Assembly (NCBI GenBank): GCA_913778495.1
Contig: CAJYVD010000004.1
Span: forward strand, 1 to 64,000
Reading direction: 5' to 3'
Length of the DNA: 64,000 nt
Origin: an uncultured Pantoea sp.
GTDB taxonomy: Bacteria; Pseudomonadota; Gammaproteobacteria; Enterobacterales; Enterobacteriaceae
Program-made: the position numbers and the translations under genes
The notes under the pieces: model-generated
Databases searched by the model: none
What the model was told of the DNA's origin: nothing
What the model saw: only the letters and a program-made list of their open reading frames with translations
In this document: piece by piece, positions 8,309 through 17,825 of the stretch
Layout of the letters: every line of letters starts with the position of its first letter
Numbering within the stretch: position 1 is the stretch's first letter

Positions 8309-9910
8309 TTATCCGCAGAGCACTGTACTGCTGGCTGGATCGAGCGCAATCAAACCCGAGAGAAGGCGATCTATCTCCGGCTGAAGCCGTGAATTTTCGG
8401 ATTCACTGCGGGCGGCTTTTATGCGCAGCAGCCTGAGGCGGCGCGATTTCACTTCAAACACCAGCGCTGGCGTCCATTGCGCCAGGGTGATGGACTGCGC
8501 GGCCCCGTCGAGTTCACTCAGCAAATGCAGGGCCAGCTCACTCCGGCCCTTATGCTCGGCTATGCGGGCCATCAGCAGACGCAGCAGCCATCTCTCTTGC
8601 GTGCAGTCGGTGTTTGGTCGTGTTTGCAGCCACTTAAAGGCGGCATCCAGGCCGTCAGTATCCGCTTTCTCCAGCGCCTCGGGCTCAAGCATCAGAAAAG
8701 CGTGTTCGCCCGCGCTTGCGGAAGGGGTCGGTTTATCCCGCCATCTGATCGCCTCGTCCAGCACGTTCTGATTTATCCAGTTCAGCGTGACGTCATCGGC
8801 AAAGGGCGTTCCGTCATTAAAGGCCAGCGTTTCAAGGCCGGTAAGGCGGCGCAGCAATCCTTTCAGGTCTGCGGTAATGATGTCAGCCAGTGGTGTCTGC
8901 CCCGATTTCATCAGCGCCTGATGGATATACCATTGCAAATCCAGCCAGAGGTGGTTGGCACCACGCGAGAATGTGCTGTCCGCTTGCTCCAATATTTCCA
9001 GCCAGCTCTGCTGCAGATACAGGCGTTTAAGCATGGCCCGCTGATCTGCCCGCGGCGGTTCGATGCGCGTTTTCCCGTCGGCGTCGGGCGCCGGAATGGC
9101 ATTCAGCGTGTCATGGCGCAAACTTTTCATCAGCCGATGCGCCGCAAGCCAGCCCTCGGGTTGTTCACGCAGATAACGCGTGAAGGTGCGCGCTTGGATC
9201 AGTAGCTCCTGACCAGAGGAGATGCGGCTGAGTTGCGGCGTATCAGTCTCCGCGGTGTGAAAAGAAGACGAGGCGCGCATCTGGCTGCGGGTATTCTGCG
9301 GTTCCTGAATATCTGTGTCCTCACCTTTTATCAGGCGGGACGCCAGCGCACGGTAAAGCGTACTGAGTTCAGGTCGTGACGCTTCCGGCTCTGTCTCCAG
9401 ACGGTCACCGATCAGCACCAGCGCCCCAGCGGTTTGCTGTGCAGCTTCCCGCTCGACCTCAGGATAGCGTGCCAGGGTATCAAGGACACGACTGCCGGCG
9501 AGCCACTCCAGCGCGGCCTTGCGGCTGCGATCGCGCTGCGGGTGCAGCTGCGTGCCATAGCGCTGCAGCATTCCTGCCAGCAGCGCGAGCCCTTCGGCAA
9601 AGCCGCTTTCCCCATCCTGATGCAGACGCGCCCAGCAGTAATACGTTGCAATGCGCAGATCCTTAGCGGTGGTGGTCAGCAGTTTTTCAGCAAGCGCGCA
9701 AATCAGCCCGGTATCAATGCCGGAGAGCTTGTTGACCTCCTCCCGGATGCGCTGAAAATCATCGTCATAGCCGGGATCTTCACCCGTCGGACGATTGTCG
9801 CTGATCGGCGCAAGCCAGGCGTGTCCGTTTTGCATGCCTGCCTGCGCCTGCTGTCGCAGCTGAGCGTCATCCGCCCCACATGCGGCGGCGAGATTCTGCA
9901 AAGTGCACAT
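8309..9910 (-). CDS. tssA: T6SS assembly protein TssA (ImpA-N domain)
   Basis: A 533-residue TssA. The ImpA N-terminal domain is clear: WLAPISDNRPTGEDPGYDDDF followed by IREEVNKLSGIDTG, then AEKLLTTTAKDLRIATYYCWAR. The rest is helical, with long Leu/Ala-rich stretches at the C-terminus (ERWLLRLLMARIAEH, SELALHLLSELDG). The length fits the long TssA class that primes the baseplate and coordinates tail polymerisation. It abuts the tssM stop: the tssA start codon and the tssM stop share a base. Confidence 0.92.
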   Translation of the reverse strand: MCTLQNLAAACGADDAQLRQQAQAGMQNGHAWLAPISDNRPTGEDPGYDDDFQRIREEVNKLSGIDTGLICALAEKLLTTTAKDLRIATYYCWARLHQDGESGFAEGLALLAGMLQRYGTQLHPQRDRSRKAALEWLAGSRVLDTLARYPEVEREAAQQTAGALVLIGDRLETEPEASRPELSTLYRALASRLIKGEDTDIQEPQNTRSQMRASSSFHTAETDTPQLSRISSGQELLIQARTFTRYLREQPEGWLAAHRLMKSLRHDTLNAIPAPDADGKTRIEPPRADQRAMLKRLYLQQSWLEILEQADSTFSRGANHLWLDLQWYIHQALMKSGQTPLADIITADLKGLLRRLTGLETLAFNDGTPFADDVTLNWINQNVLDEAIRWRDKPTPSASAGEHAFLMLEPEALEKADTDGLDAAFKWLQTRPNTDCTQERWLLRLLMARIAEHKGRSELALHLLSELDGAAQSITLAQWTPALVFEVKSRRLRLLRIKAARSESENSRLQPEIDRLLSGLIALDPASSTVLCG

Positions 9911-12900
9911 TATTCAACTCCTTCCATGTCACTGTTTCCAATGTTGGCCATCAGCGCCTGCGCTGTGGCCGCGCGGTCAACGCTGAATATGCGGTCCGGT
10001 AGCGTGAAACCGCGCAGATCCACCAGCGCTAGCGGACCTTTTCCAAACTGAGAGCGCAGCACCCATTGCAGGGTTTGACCGTGTGGCGCAGTAAAGCTCA
10101 TCATCCACTGGCTGCGATCAAGCTGCTGGCGCTTGCCCTGCTCCAGCCAGCGAATAAATCCCCACGTCCCGCTGTAGTCCCCAAACAAGCGCGCACCGGC
10201 ATTGACCGTCGTCCAGGTCAGCATCGTCCCTGGCTTCCAGGTATCTCCCGGCCACCGGAAGCTGTGCCAATCAGCTATCTGGTTGAAGTAGCGCAGCCGT
10301 TGTCCATCAATGGTCAGCTGCGTTTCCACCACGTTCGGCACAGGACGCGCCTGCAGTTCAAAGCTGATGCCCTGGCTGCCGTCGGTAAACAGGATGTCGG
10401 AGATCTGGCTCAGTTGGTTAATTGCCTGCAGGAAGGCGGGATTAAAGTTAAGGCCTTGGCTGTTGACCGTATCCGGTACCCACTGGCTGCCCTCTTTGTG
10501 CAGTAGCCCGCTAAGCTCTGTCGTCAGAAAGCGCGCTATGCGTCCGCTGTCCTTGCGCACAAATTCAGCCAGCATCGGCAAAGAGGCATCACTTTTGCTG
10601 GCGGCAAAGGGGAAACGCCCGTCAAACGCGGTATGCCAGTTCGTGACAACCGAGCGGCTCCATTTGTCATTCAGACTCACTGCCGCCGGCTGAAGCACGG
10701 CCTGCCAGGCTTGTTTCAGCGGCTGCACAAACAGCGTGCTGCCGAATCCGCTCCACTCTTCACCCAAGCTTGCCGAGATAAGGCTGCCGTATTGCTGCGT
10801 GTCGGTCAGATCGACGCTTTTGCCCCGCAACACAGTCTGCGCCAGCGTCTGCATCATCGCCTGGGGATCAGAAGCACTGGCCACTTGCTGCAGGCGCAGA
10901 CGCACGCGGGTGATACGGGTCAGATATGTCTGCAGGCTCAGAGAGCTATCCGCCGACATGACGTTGCTGCCGCTGTTTTTACCCAGAAGCTGAAGCAACG
11001 GACCAAAGGTTTCATCGAGTGGCCCTTGTCCCCCTGAGGCAGAGTGATCTCTTGCAGGCTTAGCTTTTCCATTTACGAGGTCTTTAGCCGATTGAATAAA
11101 GGAATGAGAAAGGTCTTCGCTTTGCTGGCCGGTTTGCCCTTGCCAGGCAAGAGTATTCATCAACGCAATGAGCGGCGATTGGCGTGCATCGCTCATTAGC
11201 GTCAGCTGATCGGTGACATCCGCAATGCTGTTTGCTGGATTAAGTTGCAGGCTATTGAGGAAGCTCAGCCAGCTGTTGGCAAAATCGGTGAAGTAGCGCT
11301 GCGTAAGCCGTTCTTTCAGGGCCTCGGGTGATATTTCCTTCGAGGTGTGGGTATCGCTTAAAACCCAGTCGATTTCATCCCGGCGTGAGCGCGCGGCCTT
11401 TTCGATAGCCTGCTGGATGCTCCCTTCCCACGCCTGACGGGTGAAGATGCCCGGGATCACCTTCTCGGTAGTGAACAGTCGGCGCGCATGGGTGCCGCCG
11501 GTAATGTCTTCTAGGATGAGATCGGCAACATAACGACGTGCGGATTGGAGCATGTTCTCATATAGCGCGCTCTCCGCATGACGGCGACTCAGCTGCTGCA
11601 ATAACACCTGACGGCTTTGGCTGACCAGTTGAGCATTCGGGATGATTTTCCACTGCGGCTGCTTTGGCAGCTCGGCGATGTAGAAGGCCCACAAATCCTG
11701 TGCCAGGCTCTGCCACAGGCTGGTTGAAATCCCCTTGCGCGTTGGCTGGACGGTTTTCAGAGTCTGCGCGTAGAAAGCAGCGTCGACGTTCTCGGGACGG
11801 GCCATCATCAGCCAGGCTTTCAACTGGTCATAGCCCGGTTTCGCCAGCCGTGTCCTCCGGTCGCTGCCGGGGGCGGAACCGGCCAGCGCAGTGAGCTTCT
11901 CCATCAGGGCGGCATTCGCCGCATCGCGTATCAACCGGTTGTTCGCTACACCGTACCAGGGCAGCATCGCATCGAGTAGCGACTGATTATGGTCCAAGCC
12001 GAAGCGCTGATACCAAGGCGCGCCATCCTGAATACGCTGCCGCAGACGGCCAGCCTCGTTACGCAGCGTGTGCAGCGCCATCAGCTGATCATCCGAGACG
12101 GCAGGCTGTTCCACCAGGGCTCGAGCCTGCTGTGCAACAGAGACGATCTGCAGGCGGTTGACCGCGAACGACAGCAGCGTCCCCGCCCCCCAGACACCGA
12201 TGATGGCTATTAGCGTCCAGCCCAGCGTCTGCTCCCACGCTCTACCGACACGGCGGCCACGCACGCGGCTACAGTCGTCAACAATACCCTGCCAGGTTGC
12301 TGGCAAGGTTAGCGCGTGGCGTTGTGATTTCGGGACATGTGCCTCAGCGTCGATATCTGCCGCGCCGACGGGCGTTCCAAAGCTGGCGGCAGGTTTATTC
12401 TCCGGCAGGCTGAACATCAGCCCACGCAGCGGAACGCGCTGCTGGGAGCCTGCGAGCCAGGGCGCCAGTTGCTGACGCCAGCGCGCGATGCCCTCCTCTT
12501 TGAGGTGCTGACCGAGCCGCAGCAGAAAGTCGTGGCTCGTGTTCTCCGCGACTTGGTTCAAGCCCTGTGCCCGCAGTGTCGGCAGCATCAGTTCAAGCTG
12601 CCGGGTAATATCGTCAGCCTGTGCCCGCAGCGGGAAACAGACGCCCACGGCCTGCTCAATGCGTTTTTCCTGCGACCAATGACTGTGGCACAGTTGCCAC
12701 ACATACACAGGGGCGGAATAACGCAGCAACTCGCTGATTTGCTCCAGTCCGCGCAGATCGCTATCGCACCTCTGCGGCGTCATACTCTGGTCTTCTCCCA
12801 TTACGCGCACGATACCGTCCAGAGGTCGACCACGTCGCAGTTTGCGCAGCGCGGTGTATTTCTTTTCATCGGGTTCAGCGGCCAGACTGCCACCGTAAAT

Positions 12901-13356
12901 CAAGACCGTGCGGTGACTTTCCAGCCACTGATGGGCTTGCAGGTTGGGCACTAACTGAGCGATGGCGTGTTCATCGCCTGTGACCAACAGCAGGCGGACT
13001 TTACTCCGCCAGAAGAGGTGATAGCGGCGACGGAGATGACTGCTGATGTCCGCCTTGAGCGGCAGCCAAAGCACCTCTTTCTTTTTGACCGGTCTGGAAA
13101 ATGCCTCTCCCATCACTTTATCCCGAATCATCAAATGCAACGCGATAAAGCCCAGCACCAGAGCGCAGAGCGACACTCCCCATACAACAAAACAGGCCGT
13201 TATGATTCGACGTATCACATCCCATTGCGTGGAGAGATCTTCTCCCCAATACCACCACAGCAACCCGCCAGCCAGTACGAGCAGCGTGACCGTAGCAACA
13301 AACAACACCGCCGAGGCAAACACAGAAAATTCAGCGGGTTTATTTTCCTTCTCCAT
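9910..13356 (-). CDS. tssM: T6SS membrane-complex protein TssM (IcmF)
   Basis: A 1148-residue IcmF/TssM. Two N-terminal membrane segments (about residues 10-37 and 48-75) are followed by a cytoplasmic domain, a third segment (LGWTLIAIIGVWGAGTLL, near 380), and a long periplasmic part ending in the TssJ-binding region (WGFIRWLEQGK, FGKGPLALVDLRGFTLPD). The nucleotide-binding loop normally following a hydrophobic strand reads LLLVTGDEHAIAQL, with no GKT/GKS, so Walker A appears lost. The start is uncertain: ATG at 13356, or TTG at 13365 directly after GGAATGA. It overlaps the preceding gene's end. Confidence 0.93.
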   Translation of the reverse strand: MEKENKPAEFSVFASAVLFVATVTLLVLAGGLLWWYWGEDLSTQWDVIRRIITACFVVWGVSLCALVLGFIALHLMIRDKVMGEAFSRPVKKKEVLWLPLKADISSHLRRRYHLFWRSKVRLLLVTGDEHAIAQLVPNLQAHQWLESHRTVLIYGGSLAAEPDEKKYTALRKLRRGRPLDGIVRVMGEDQSMTPQRCDSDLRGLEQISELLRYSAPVYVWQLCHSHWSQEKRIEQAVGVCFPLRAQADDITRQLELMLPTLRAQGLNQVAENTSHDFLLRLGQHLKEEGIARWRQQLAPWLAGSQQRVPLRGLMFSLPENKPAASFGTPVGAADIDAEAHVPKSQRHALTLPATWQGIVDDCSRVRGRRVGRAWEQTLGWTLIAIIGVWGAGTLLSFAVNRLQIVSVAQQARALVEQPAVSDDQLMALHTLRNEAGRLRQRIQDGAPWYQRFGLDHNQSLLDAMLPWYGVANNRLIRDAANAALMEKLTALAGSAPGSDRRTRLAKPGYDQLKAWLMMARPENVDAAFYAQTLKTVQPTRKGISTSLWQSLAQDLWAFYIAELPKQPQWKIIPNAQLVSQSRQVLLQQLSRRHAESALYENMLQSARRYVADLILEDITGGTHARRLFTTEKVIPGIFTRQAWEGSIQQAIEKAARSRRDEIDWVLSDTHTSKEISPEALKERLTQRYFTDFANSWLSFLNSLQLNPANSIADVTDQLTLMSDARQSPLIALMNTLAWQGQTGQQSEDLSHSFIQSAKDLVNGKAKPARDHSASGGQGPLDETFGPLLQLLGKNSGSNVMSADSSLSLQTYLTRITRVRLRLQQVASASDPQAMMQTLAQTVLRGKSVDLTDTQQYGSLISASLGEEWSGFGSTLFVQPLKQAWQAVLQPAAVSLNDKWSRSVVTNWHTAFDGRFPFAASKSDASLPMLAEFVRKDSGRIARFLTTELSGLLHKEGSQWVPDTVNSQGLNFNPAFLQAINQLSQISDILFTDGSQGISFELQARPVPNVVETQLTIDGQRLRYFNQIADWHSFRWPGDTWKPGTMLTWTTVNAGARLFGDYSGTWGFIRWLEQGKRQQLDRSQWMMSFTAPHGQTLQWVLRSQFGKGPLALVDLRGFTLPDRIFSVDRAATAQALMANIGNSDMEGVE

Positions 13357-14479
13357 AAGGTTCAATCATTCCAAGTGCGAGAGTGTGGAGGGGGTCTTTG
13401 GCTATCCAGCCGCAGGGTTCTTGAAAATTTTTTGCGTAAAAGGCCGCAAGAATCAGCACGATAAGCATTTCCATATCACCGGGGTTTCCCCAGTTAAGAT
13501 CCTGAACGTGATGCGTCACATTCCAGCCGCTTTGCGCCAGGTCGGGCAGCGCTGGCTGTGAAAACAGCATGCAGGCGTCAGACGGCGTGGCGAGTGCGCT
13601 TTGCTGTTCTGCTCGCTGGCAGACGGCGGTTAAAACCTCCTTCCCGGCAATATCGTAAACCTCTCCCCGGGTGAGGCTGACCACCCCTTTCTGCGCGACC
13701 AGACACAGTGCAGCGGACTCACCGGCAGGCTGCGTAGCATTAAACGAGGCAGCTATCGAATGGCACCCAGCGACCAGAATGGCCTCTGTTTCCGGCAGCG
13801 TTTGAGCCGTTGCGGCCAGCACAGACAGTGTATCTTCGCCTTGCCATCTCTCCGGTTTTTCAGGAAGCGTTACGTCAGGAAATGAAACCTGCATTTGGGT
13901 ACAGAAGGCACGCCAGGCATCCAGAGAACCCTGCCAGTAGCAGCGGCATAAGTGTGGAAGAGAGGAATCGTCGCGTTGCGTCCGCCATTGCAGCACCAGC
14001 ATTTTCGCCAGCCAAGCCTCGCGTTCAGCCACCGTATCGCCCAGCGTTCGTCCCATACGCAACGCTTTACCGCTCGACGCATTTTTTATTTCAGGAACCC
14101 GATGCTCCCGTTTTAGCAGCCGCAGCCAGTGCGACGTACAGGTTCCGGCTGGTCCCAGCATCACCATGTCACTGAGCGCGAAACGGTATTGATGCTGCTT
14201 CCACCAAGCCCGCTGCTGCTGCTCAACCAAATATTCATAATATCGGGCGTTATGGCCCTCCATCCGGTAATAGAGCAGGCGCATTAACCAGAGCACGCCA
14301 ATCAGGGCCATCGCGCCAGCCATTCCTTTTATCACCAGACCGCCAGCGCTACCGGCAGGATCAAGCAGCGCGCCGCTCCCCCCGCACAGCAGCACCGTCA
14401 GCGCACCCGCTGACAGCCATCGCTTGTTATCAGGAGTTTGCGCGCGACGGTAGGGTGGATACGCCGGTAGCGGCCTCAC
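13340..14479 (-). CDS. T6SS-associated membrane protein of unknown function
   Basis: A 379-residue protein with two hydrophobic segments near the N-terminus (LSAGALTVLLCGGSGALL and GMAGAMALIGVLWLMRLLY). A large soluble region follows, with no motif that I can name. It lies between the PAAR gene and tssM, a place where enterobacterial T6SS loci often carry a similar unnamed membrane protein, so a link to the TssM membrane complex or to effector loading is plausible but unproven. I choose the GTG at 14479 (VRPLPAYPPYRR), whose GTGA overlaps the PAAR stop; the open frame's 18 extra residues are read through the PAAR gene. It overlaps tssM by 17 bp. Confidence 0.75.
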   Translation of the reverse strand: MRPLPAYPPYRRAQTPDNKRWLSAGALTVLLCGGSGALLDPAGSAGGLVIKGMAGAMALIGVLWLMRLLYYRMEGHNARYYEYLVEQQQRAWWKQHQYRFALSDMVMLGPAGTCTSHWLRLLKREHRVPEIKNASSGKALRMGRTLGDTVAEREAWLAKMLVLQWRTQRDDSSLPHLCRCYWQGSLDAWRAFCTQMQVSFPDVTLPEKPERWQGEDTLSVLAATAQTLPETEAILVAGCHSIAASFNATQPAGESAALCLVAQKGVVSLTRGEVYDIAGKEVLTAVCQRAEQQSALATPSDACMLFSQPALPDLAQSGWNVTHHVQDLNWGNPGDMEMLIVLILAAFYAKNFQEPCGWIAKDPLHTLALGMIEPYGEGK

Positions 14480-14733
14480 AGCGCAATACCACAATCGGGA
14501 AAGGTGCTCACCAGCGTGCAGCCGCAGGCACAACGGTGTCCGTGCAGCGCCACCGGCTGCCCGTCAACTTCCGATAACGAGCTGCCTTCGCTGATGATAG
14601 TCATGCCATGTTTGTTGCACTTCACTGCATCGCCTTTGCAGGCAATGCCTTTCCCGAAGCAAAGATAATGCCCGCCCAGCACTTTCCCGCCGTACTCCCG
14701 CAAGGTATCGCCCTCGCGTATCACTGCTTTCAT
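14476..14733 (-). CDS. PAAR-domain spike tip protein
   Basis: An 85-residue PAAR protein, nearly the whole domain and nothing else. It begins KAVIREGDTLREYGGKVLGG and ends CACGCTLVSTFPDCGIA, with Cys and His residues (GHR-C-A-CGC) that could bind the tip metal ion. It caps the VgrG spike and may carry the neighbouring phospholipase. The ATG follows GGAGGGATC. It sits 18 bp after the first Tle1-like effector and overlaps the next gene by 4 bp. A fossil of the same start occurs after the second effector (19459-19496). Confidence 0.88.
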   Translation of the reverse strand: MKAVIREGDTLREYGGKVLGGHYLCFGKGIACKGDAVKCNKHGMTIISEGSSLSEVDGQPVALHGHRCACGCTLVSTFPDCGIAL

Positions 14734-14751
14734 GCTTGATCCCTCCCTGAA

Positions 14752-17199
14752 TCAGGCTGTTACGGTCGCGCTGAGATTTTCCGCCCAGTTGGACGCAATC
14801 AACGATTTTGCCCGCGCCAGCCGCCGGTGACTGATGATCTGCGTTTGTTGTGCAACCACCGTGCCTGGCTCCATCGTTGGCGCCTGCAGTTGTGCGGCAT
14901 CTGGCAGCATCGGCAGCGGTTTGCCGGAAAGCAGATCGATGGCCTGCGTTTCGAAATAAACGGCCCCGACGGTACCGGCAAGCCCCGCCAGTTTGTCCTT
15001 CGCGCTTTTCTGTTTAATGATAACGGCCGCGCCTGCGGCAAGGGTTGCGACCCCCACCACCGCGCCGGCAATCATTAACGGCGTCATCGGCTTACTGCTG
15101 CAGCTGCCAAAGTAGAGGGTGCGGTAGAGGAAGTAACTGCCCCAGGGTTCGCGGGAGCCGAAGGCGTTGTGCATAAACCACGCGCGGGAATCGTGGATCT
15201 GATCGTCAAACAGCGCCCGCACCAGCCCCGCAGGCTGCGTGGCGTTGCTCGCTTCGCCGGCCGCCGGTAAAAGCACGTCTTTGCGATCGTCTCCGGCGGT
15301 TTTCATACGGCGCCATTCGCCGTACTCATTGTCGTTATTCAGCAGGAAGACGGCGTTACTCATTGCATCAACGGCGCTAAATAACCAGTTACCGGTACCC
15401 GTCCGGGAGAGGCCGCTGTAATCTTCTCTGAACTCCTCGGCAGCCTGGCGCAGCTGGGTTTGTCCCAGCGCGGCGTCGAAATCCTTCGGCCCTGGCGGGA
15501 GCATCAGGAAACCCTCTTCAGGATTATGTTGCGCCTTCATATCCCGCCGCGCATCGTCAACTGCTCTCTGCGCGGCGCGCCTTTTCTCCTCTGACTGCTT
15601 TCTGACCCGTGGATCGCTGTCTTTATCCAGTCCGTTCGCCGCAGAATCAACGTAGAAGCGCTGGGTTTTGTAGGTTCCCCCGGCGTAGCGGTTAATACGC
15701 CATGCGGTGATCCAGCCCATCTGATCGTCAAGGGCTTTCTCCAGGCTGACGGGCGCGCGCGGCGGATCGTAGGTTGCGGCTTGTTCGGGGGAAATAGGGC
15801 CGGAGGGCGAGGTCAGACCGAGGGTAAGATCGCGCCAGGCGTTGAAACGGTTGATTAATATTTCTGAGATGTAAAATTCACGCCCTAAATCAAAAGGCAT
15901 GGCTCGCCAAGAGTCTTTTGCCAACTCCACAGGAAGTACTTCCTTGGATACTTTTAAAGGCGCTCCTGATTCAAAGGCCGCGGCATACATTTCGTGCAGC
16001 GCGATTTGTGACAACAGATAACCGTCATTATCTGCATTGGCCTTGCCCTGATCCCCCGGTGGATAGCCGCCCCCTAAATCCGAATGCATGCCCGGATACA
16101 CCACCTCCACGCTATTCGCGGGGTATTTACCGTCCGGGCGGCGGATCGAATCCAGCGGGAAGCACAGCCGCTGCTCGTGGGAAGAGACCAGATGGACACA
16201 CCTTTTAATCAACCCGCCGTAGGTCTTCTCTCCCGGCAGCTCTTGGGTCCCATCCGCCCAGCCCATATGCCCTTCCGCCACCGGGGCAATATGCGCCACG
16301 CCCACCGAGGCCACCGTATCCAGCAGGCCAAGAAACTCGACGCTGAGTGGAATTTTCAGTCCCCCTACCGCCAGGCACTGCTCGGGCTTGTCCCTTCCCT
16401 CCTCTGGCTTTGGTAGCAGCTCGCTAAGCCAGTTGACAAAGGCTCGCGCCGCCGCGGCCCCGCGCGAAAAGCCGTAGACGTAGAGCTTGATACCCAGCAA
16501 CTTCGGCTTTCCAGGCTCGACGGGCAGCAGGACCTTTTGCAAAACTGGCGCCATCTCTTTTAGCAGGCTCTGGAAGGTCTCAAAACGGTTAGCCGCGCCA
16601 GTCAGGCCAAAGGACGCCATAGAGGTCGCCATTTTTTCCACCGCCTTCCAGCACGCACTGTTCGACAGACTTTTCTTGGTTGTCGTCCGCTTCAGGGCAT
16701 CGATAATCCGCAGCAGGCCCCAGTTGATGCGGTCCTCCCCGTGGGTTGCCGCCGCCAGACCTGCCATGCTGAAGTCCAGATCGTTCACCTCGGGGAAAGG
16801 CGTCCCGACGCCGGGAATATAATATTTATAGTATTTGTCATCACCGCTGCCGTCAGCATCCAGCAATGCCTCCCCTTTCACTACCCCACCGGCAGCTCCC
16901 TGGCCGATGGTGGCGCGGAACAGACGGGCAATATTGGTAGGGTGTTTCGGGTCAGCAATGTACAAGTCGTGATTAAGGTTATTGCCGGTACCGTCAAAAA
17001 ACAGGCTGATATGCAACGTCTTACAGCAGGGGGGCGCCACGCGCCGTCCGGCGGCCAGGCACAATTCCTGCCGGTAGGCCAGCTCGTGGCTGGCCTGCTG
17101 GGCGCAGTTTGTGCCAACCAGCGCAGCCTGAGTGGGTAAACGTCCCTGGGCCGGAAACGCCGGCGGGAACCATGTCAGATCGGTGATTATTTCGGACAT
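14752..17199 (-). CDS. Tle1-like T6SS phospholipase effector A (DUF2235)
   Basis: An 815-residue predicted lipase effector of the Tle1/DUF2235 type. The N-terminal catalytic domain shows HISLFFDGTGNN (residues 63-74), the nucleophile motif GFSRGAA (Ser245), GLLDTVASVG (Asp294) and GMHSDLGGGYP (His372), giving a Ser-Asp-His triad as known for Tle1. The C-terminal third contains a hydrophobic hairpin (PLMIAGAVVGVATLAAG) that may enter a target membrane. Tle1 enzymes cleave membrane phospholipids in rival cells. The ATG overlaps the stop of the upstream lipoprotein by 13 bp and follows GGAG. The PAAR gene follows. Sister of effector B at 19491-21956; the N-termini and catalytic domains align closely. 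Confidence 0.9.
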   Translation of the reverse strand: MSEIITDLTWFPPAFPAQGRLPTQAALVGTNCAQQASHELAYRQELCLAAGRRVAPPCCKTLHISLFFDGTGNNLNHDLYIADPKHPTNIARLFRATIGQGAAGGVVKGEALLDADGSGDDKYYKYYIPGVGTPFPEVNDLDFSMAGLAAATHGEDRINWGLLRIIDALKRTTTKKSLSNSACWKAVEKMATSMASFGLTGAANRFETFQSLLKEMAPVLQKVLLPVEPGKPKLLGIKLYVYGFSRGAAAARAFVNWLSELLPKPEEGRDKPEQCLAVGGLKIPLSVEFLGLLDTVASVGVAHIAPVAEGHMGWADGTQELPGEKTYGGLIKRCVHLVSSHEQRLCFPLDSIRRPDGKYPANSVEVVYPGMHSDLGGGYPPGDQGKANADNDGYLLSQIALHEMYAAAFESGAPLKVSKEVLPVELAKDSWRAMPFDLGREFYISEILINRFNAWRDLTLGLTSPSGPISPEQAATYDPPRAPVSLEKALDDQMGWITAWRINRYAGGTYKTQRFYVDSAANGLDKDSDPRVRKQSEEKRRAAQRAVDDARRDMKAQHNPEEGFLMLPPGPKDFDAALGQTQLRQAAEEFREDYSGLSRTGTGNWLFSAVDAMSNAVFLLNNDNEYGEWRRMKTAGDDRKDVLLPAAGEASNATQPAGLVRALFDDQIHDSRAWFMHNAFGSREPWGSYFLYRTLYFGSCSSKPMTPLMIAGAVVGVATLAAGAAVIIKQKSAKDKLAGLAGTVGAVYFETQAIDLLSGKPLPMLPDAAQLQAPTMEPGTVVAQQTQIISHRRLARAKSLIASNWAENLSATVTA

Positions 17200-17717
17200 A
17201 CTTTTGGCTCCGGCATCTTAAGCGGCTCTTTGATTGGGTGTTCCGGGTGGCCATAATTCGCACAGCTGGTGGTCACCTTTACCTCATCACAGGGCATAAA
17301 GTGCACCGTGATCCCGCAGATTTCCTGGCCCGTATAGTCCGGAAGCGTTACCACCGTGCTGTGTTGCTTATTCAGGGCCTTCATTTTTTTTTCCCATGCC
17401 AGATACCGGGCATCGTCACCAAAGCCAGGGAAACCATCCATGTCTCCGGCTCCCGTTTCCCAGTCGATTTTTACCTTCATACCCGGACGCCATTGCGCCG
17501 GGACACCGAAGCAGCAGCCGCCTCCACCACCCTGATACGGTCCGATGATGTCAATGCCCGACTGACCGTTGACGCTGAAATGGTTGATTGCCCATTTTGT
17601 GTGGTTGATGGCCTCTATGGTTCCGCCACCTCCCCGGCTTTCCGCGTTTGCCGACGGCTGGCTGCAGCCCGCCAGCAGCAGGGCGCACAGCCCCACCAGA
17701 CAGTGTTGTGTTTTCAT
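17187..17717 (-). CDS. DUF3304-like lipoprotein, likely immunity to effector A
   Basis: A 176-residue lipoprotein with signal peptide ALLLAGC (Cys about residue 18). The body carries GGGGTIEAINHTKWAINHF, GPYQGGGGGCC, QWRPGMKVKIDWE and CGITVHFMPCDEVKVTT, which I recognise as DUF3304-like. Tle1 immunity proteins (Tli1) are typically lipoproteins encoded next to the effector, and this gene overlaps effector A by 13 bp, so it is the probable cognate immunity, acting in the periplasm. The ATG at 17717 follows AAGGA; the open frame's 23 upstream residues are not part of the protein. Nearly identical at both ends to the copy at 17826-18356; the middle (about residues 89-132) differs. Confidence 0.82.
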   Translation of the reverse strand: MKTQHCLVGLCALLLAGCSQPSANAESRGGGGTIEAINHTKWAINHFSVNGQSGIDIIGPYQGGGGGCCFGVPAQWRPGMKVKIDWETGAGDMDGFPGFGDDARYLAWEKKMKALNKQHSTVVTLPDYTGQEICGITVHFMPCDEVKVTTSCANYGHPEHPIKEPLKMPEPKVCPK

Positions 17718-17825
17718 TTTGCATTCCTTTTTTTGAAGAGACAGATAACGTGCGTCCTGCATAGGCATGACTTTTTTGGATGGCATGGTTAAGCATTACT
17801 GAAAGGGGTAAAACCGGAACGGTGA

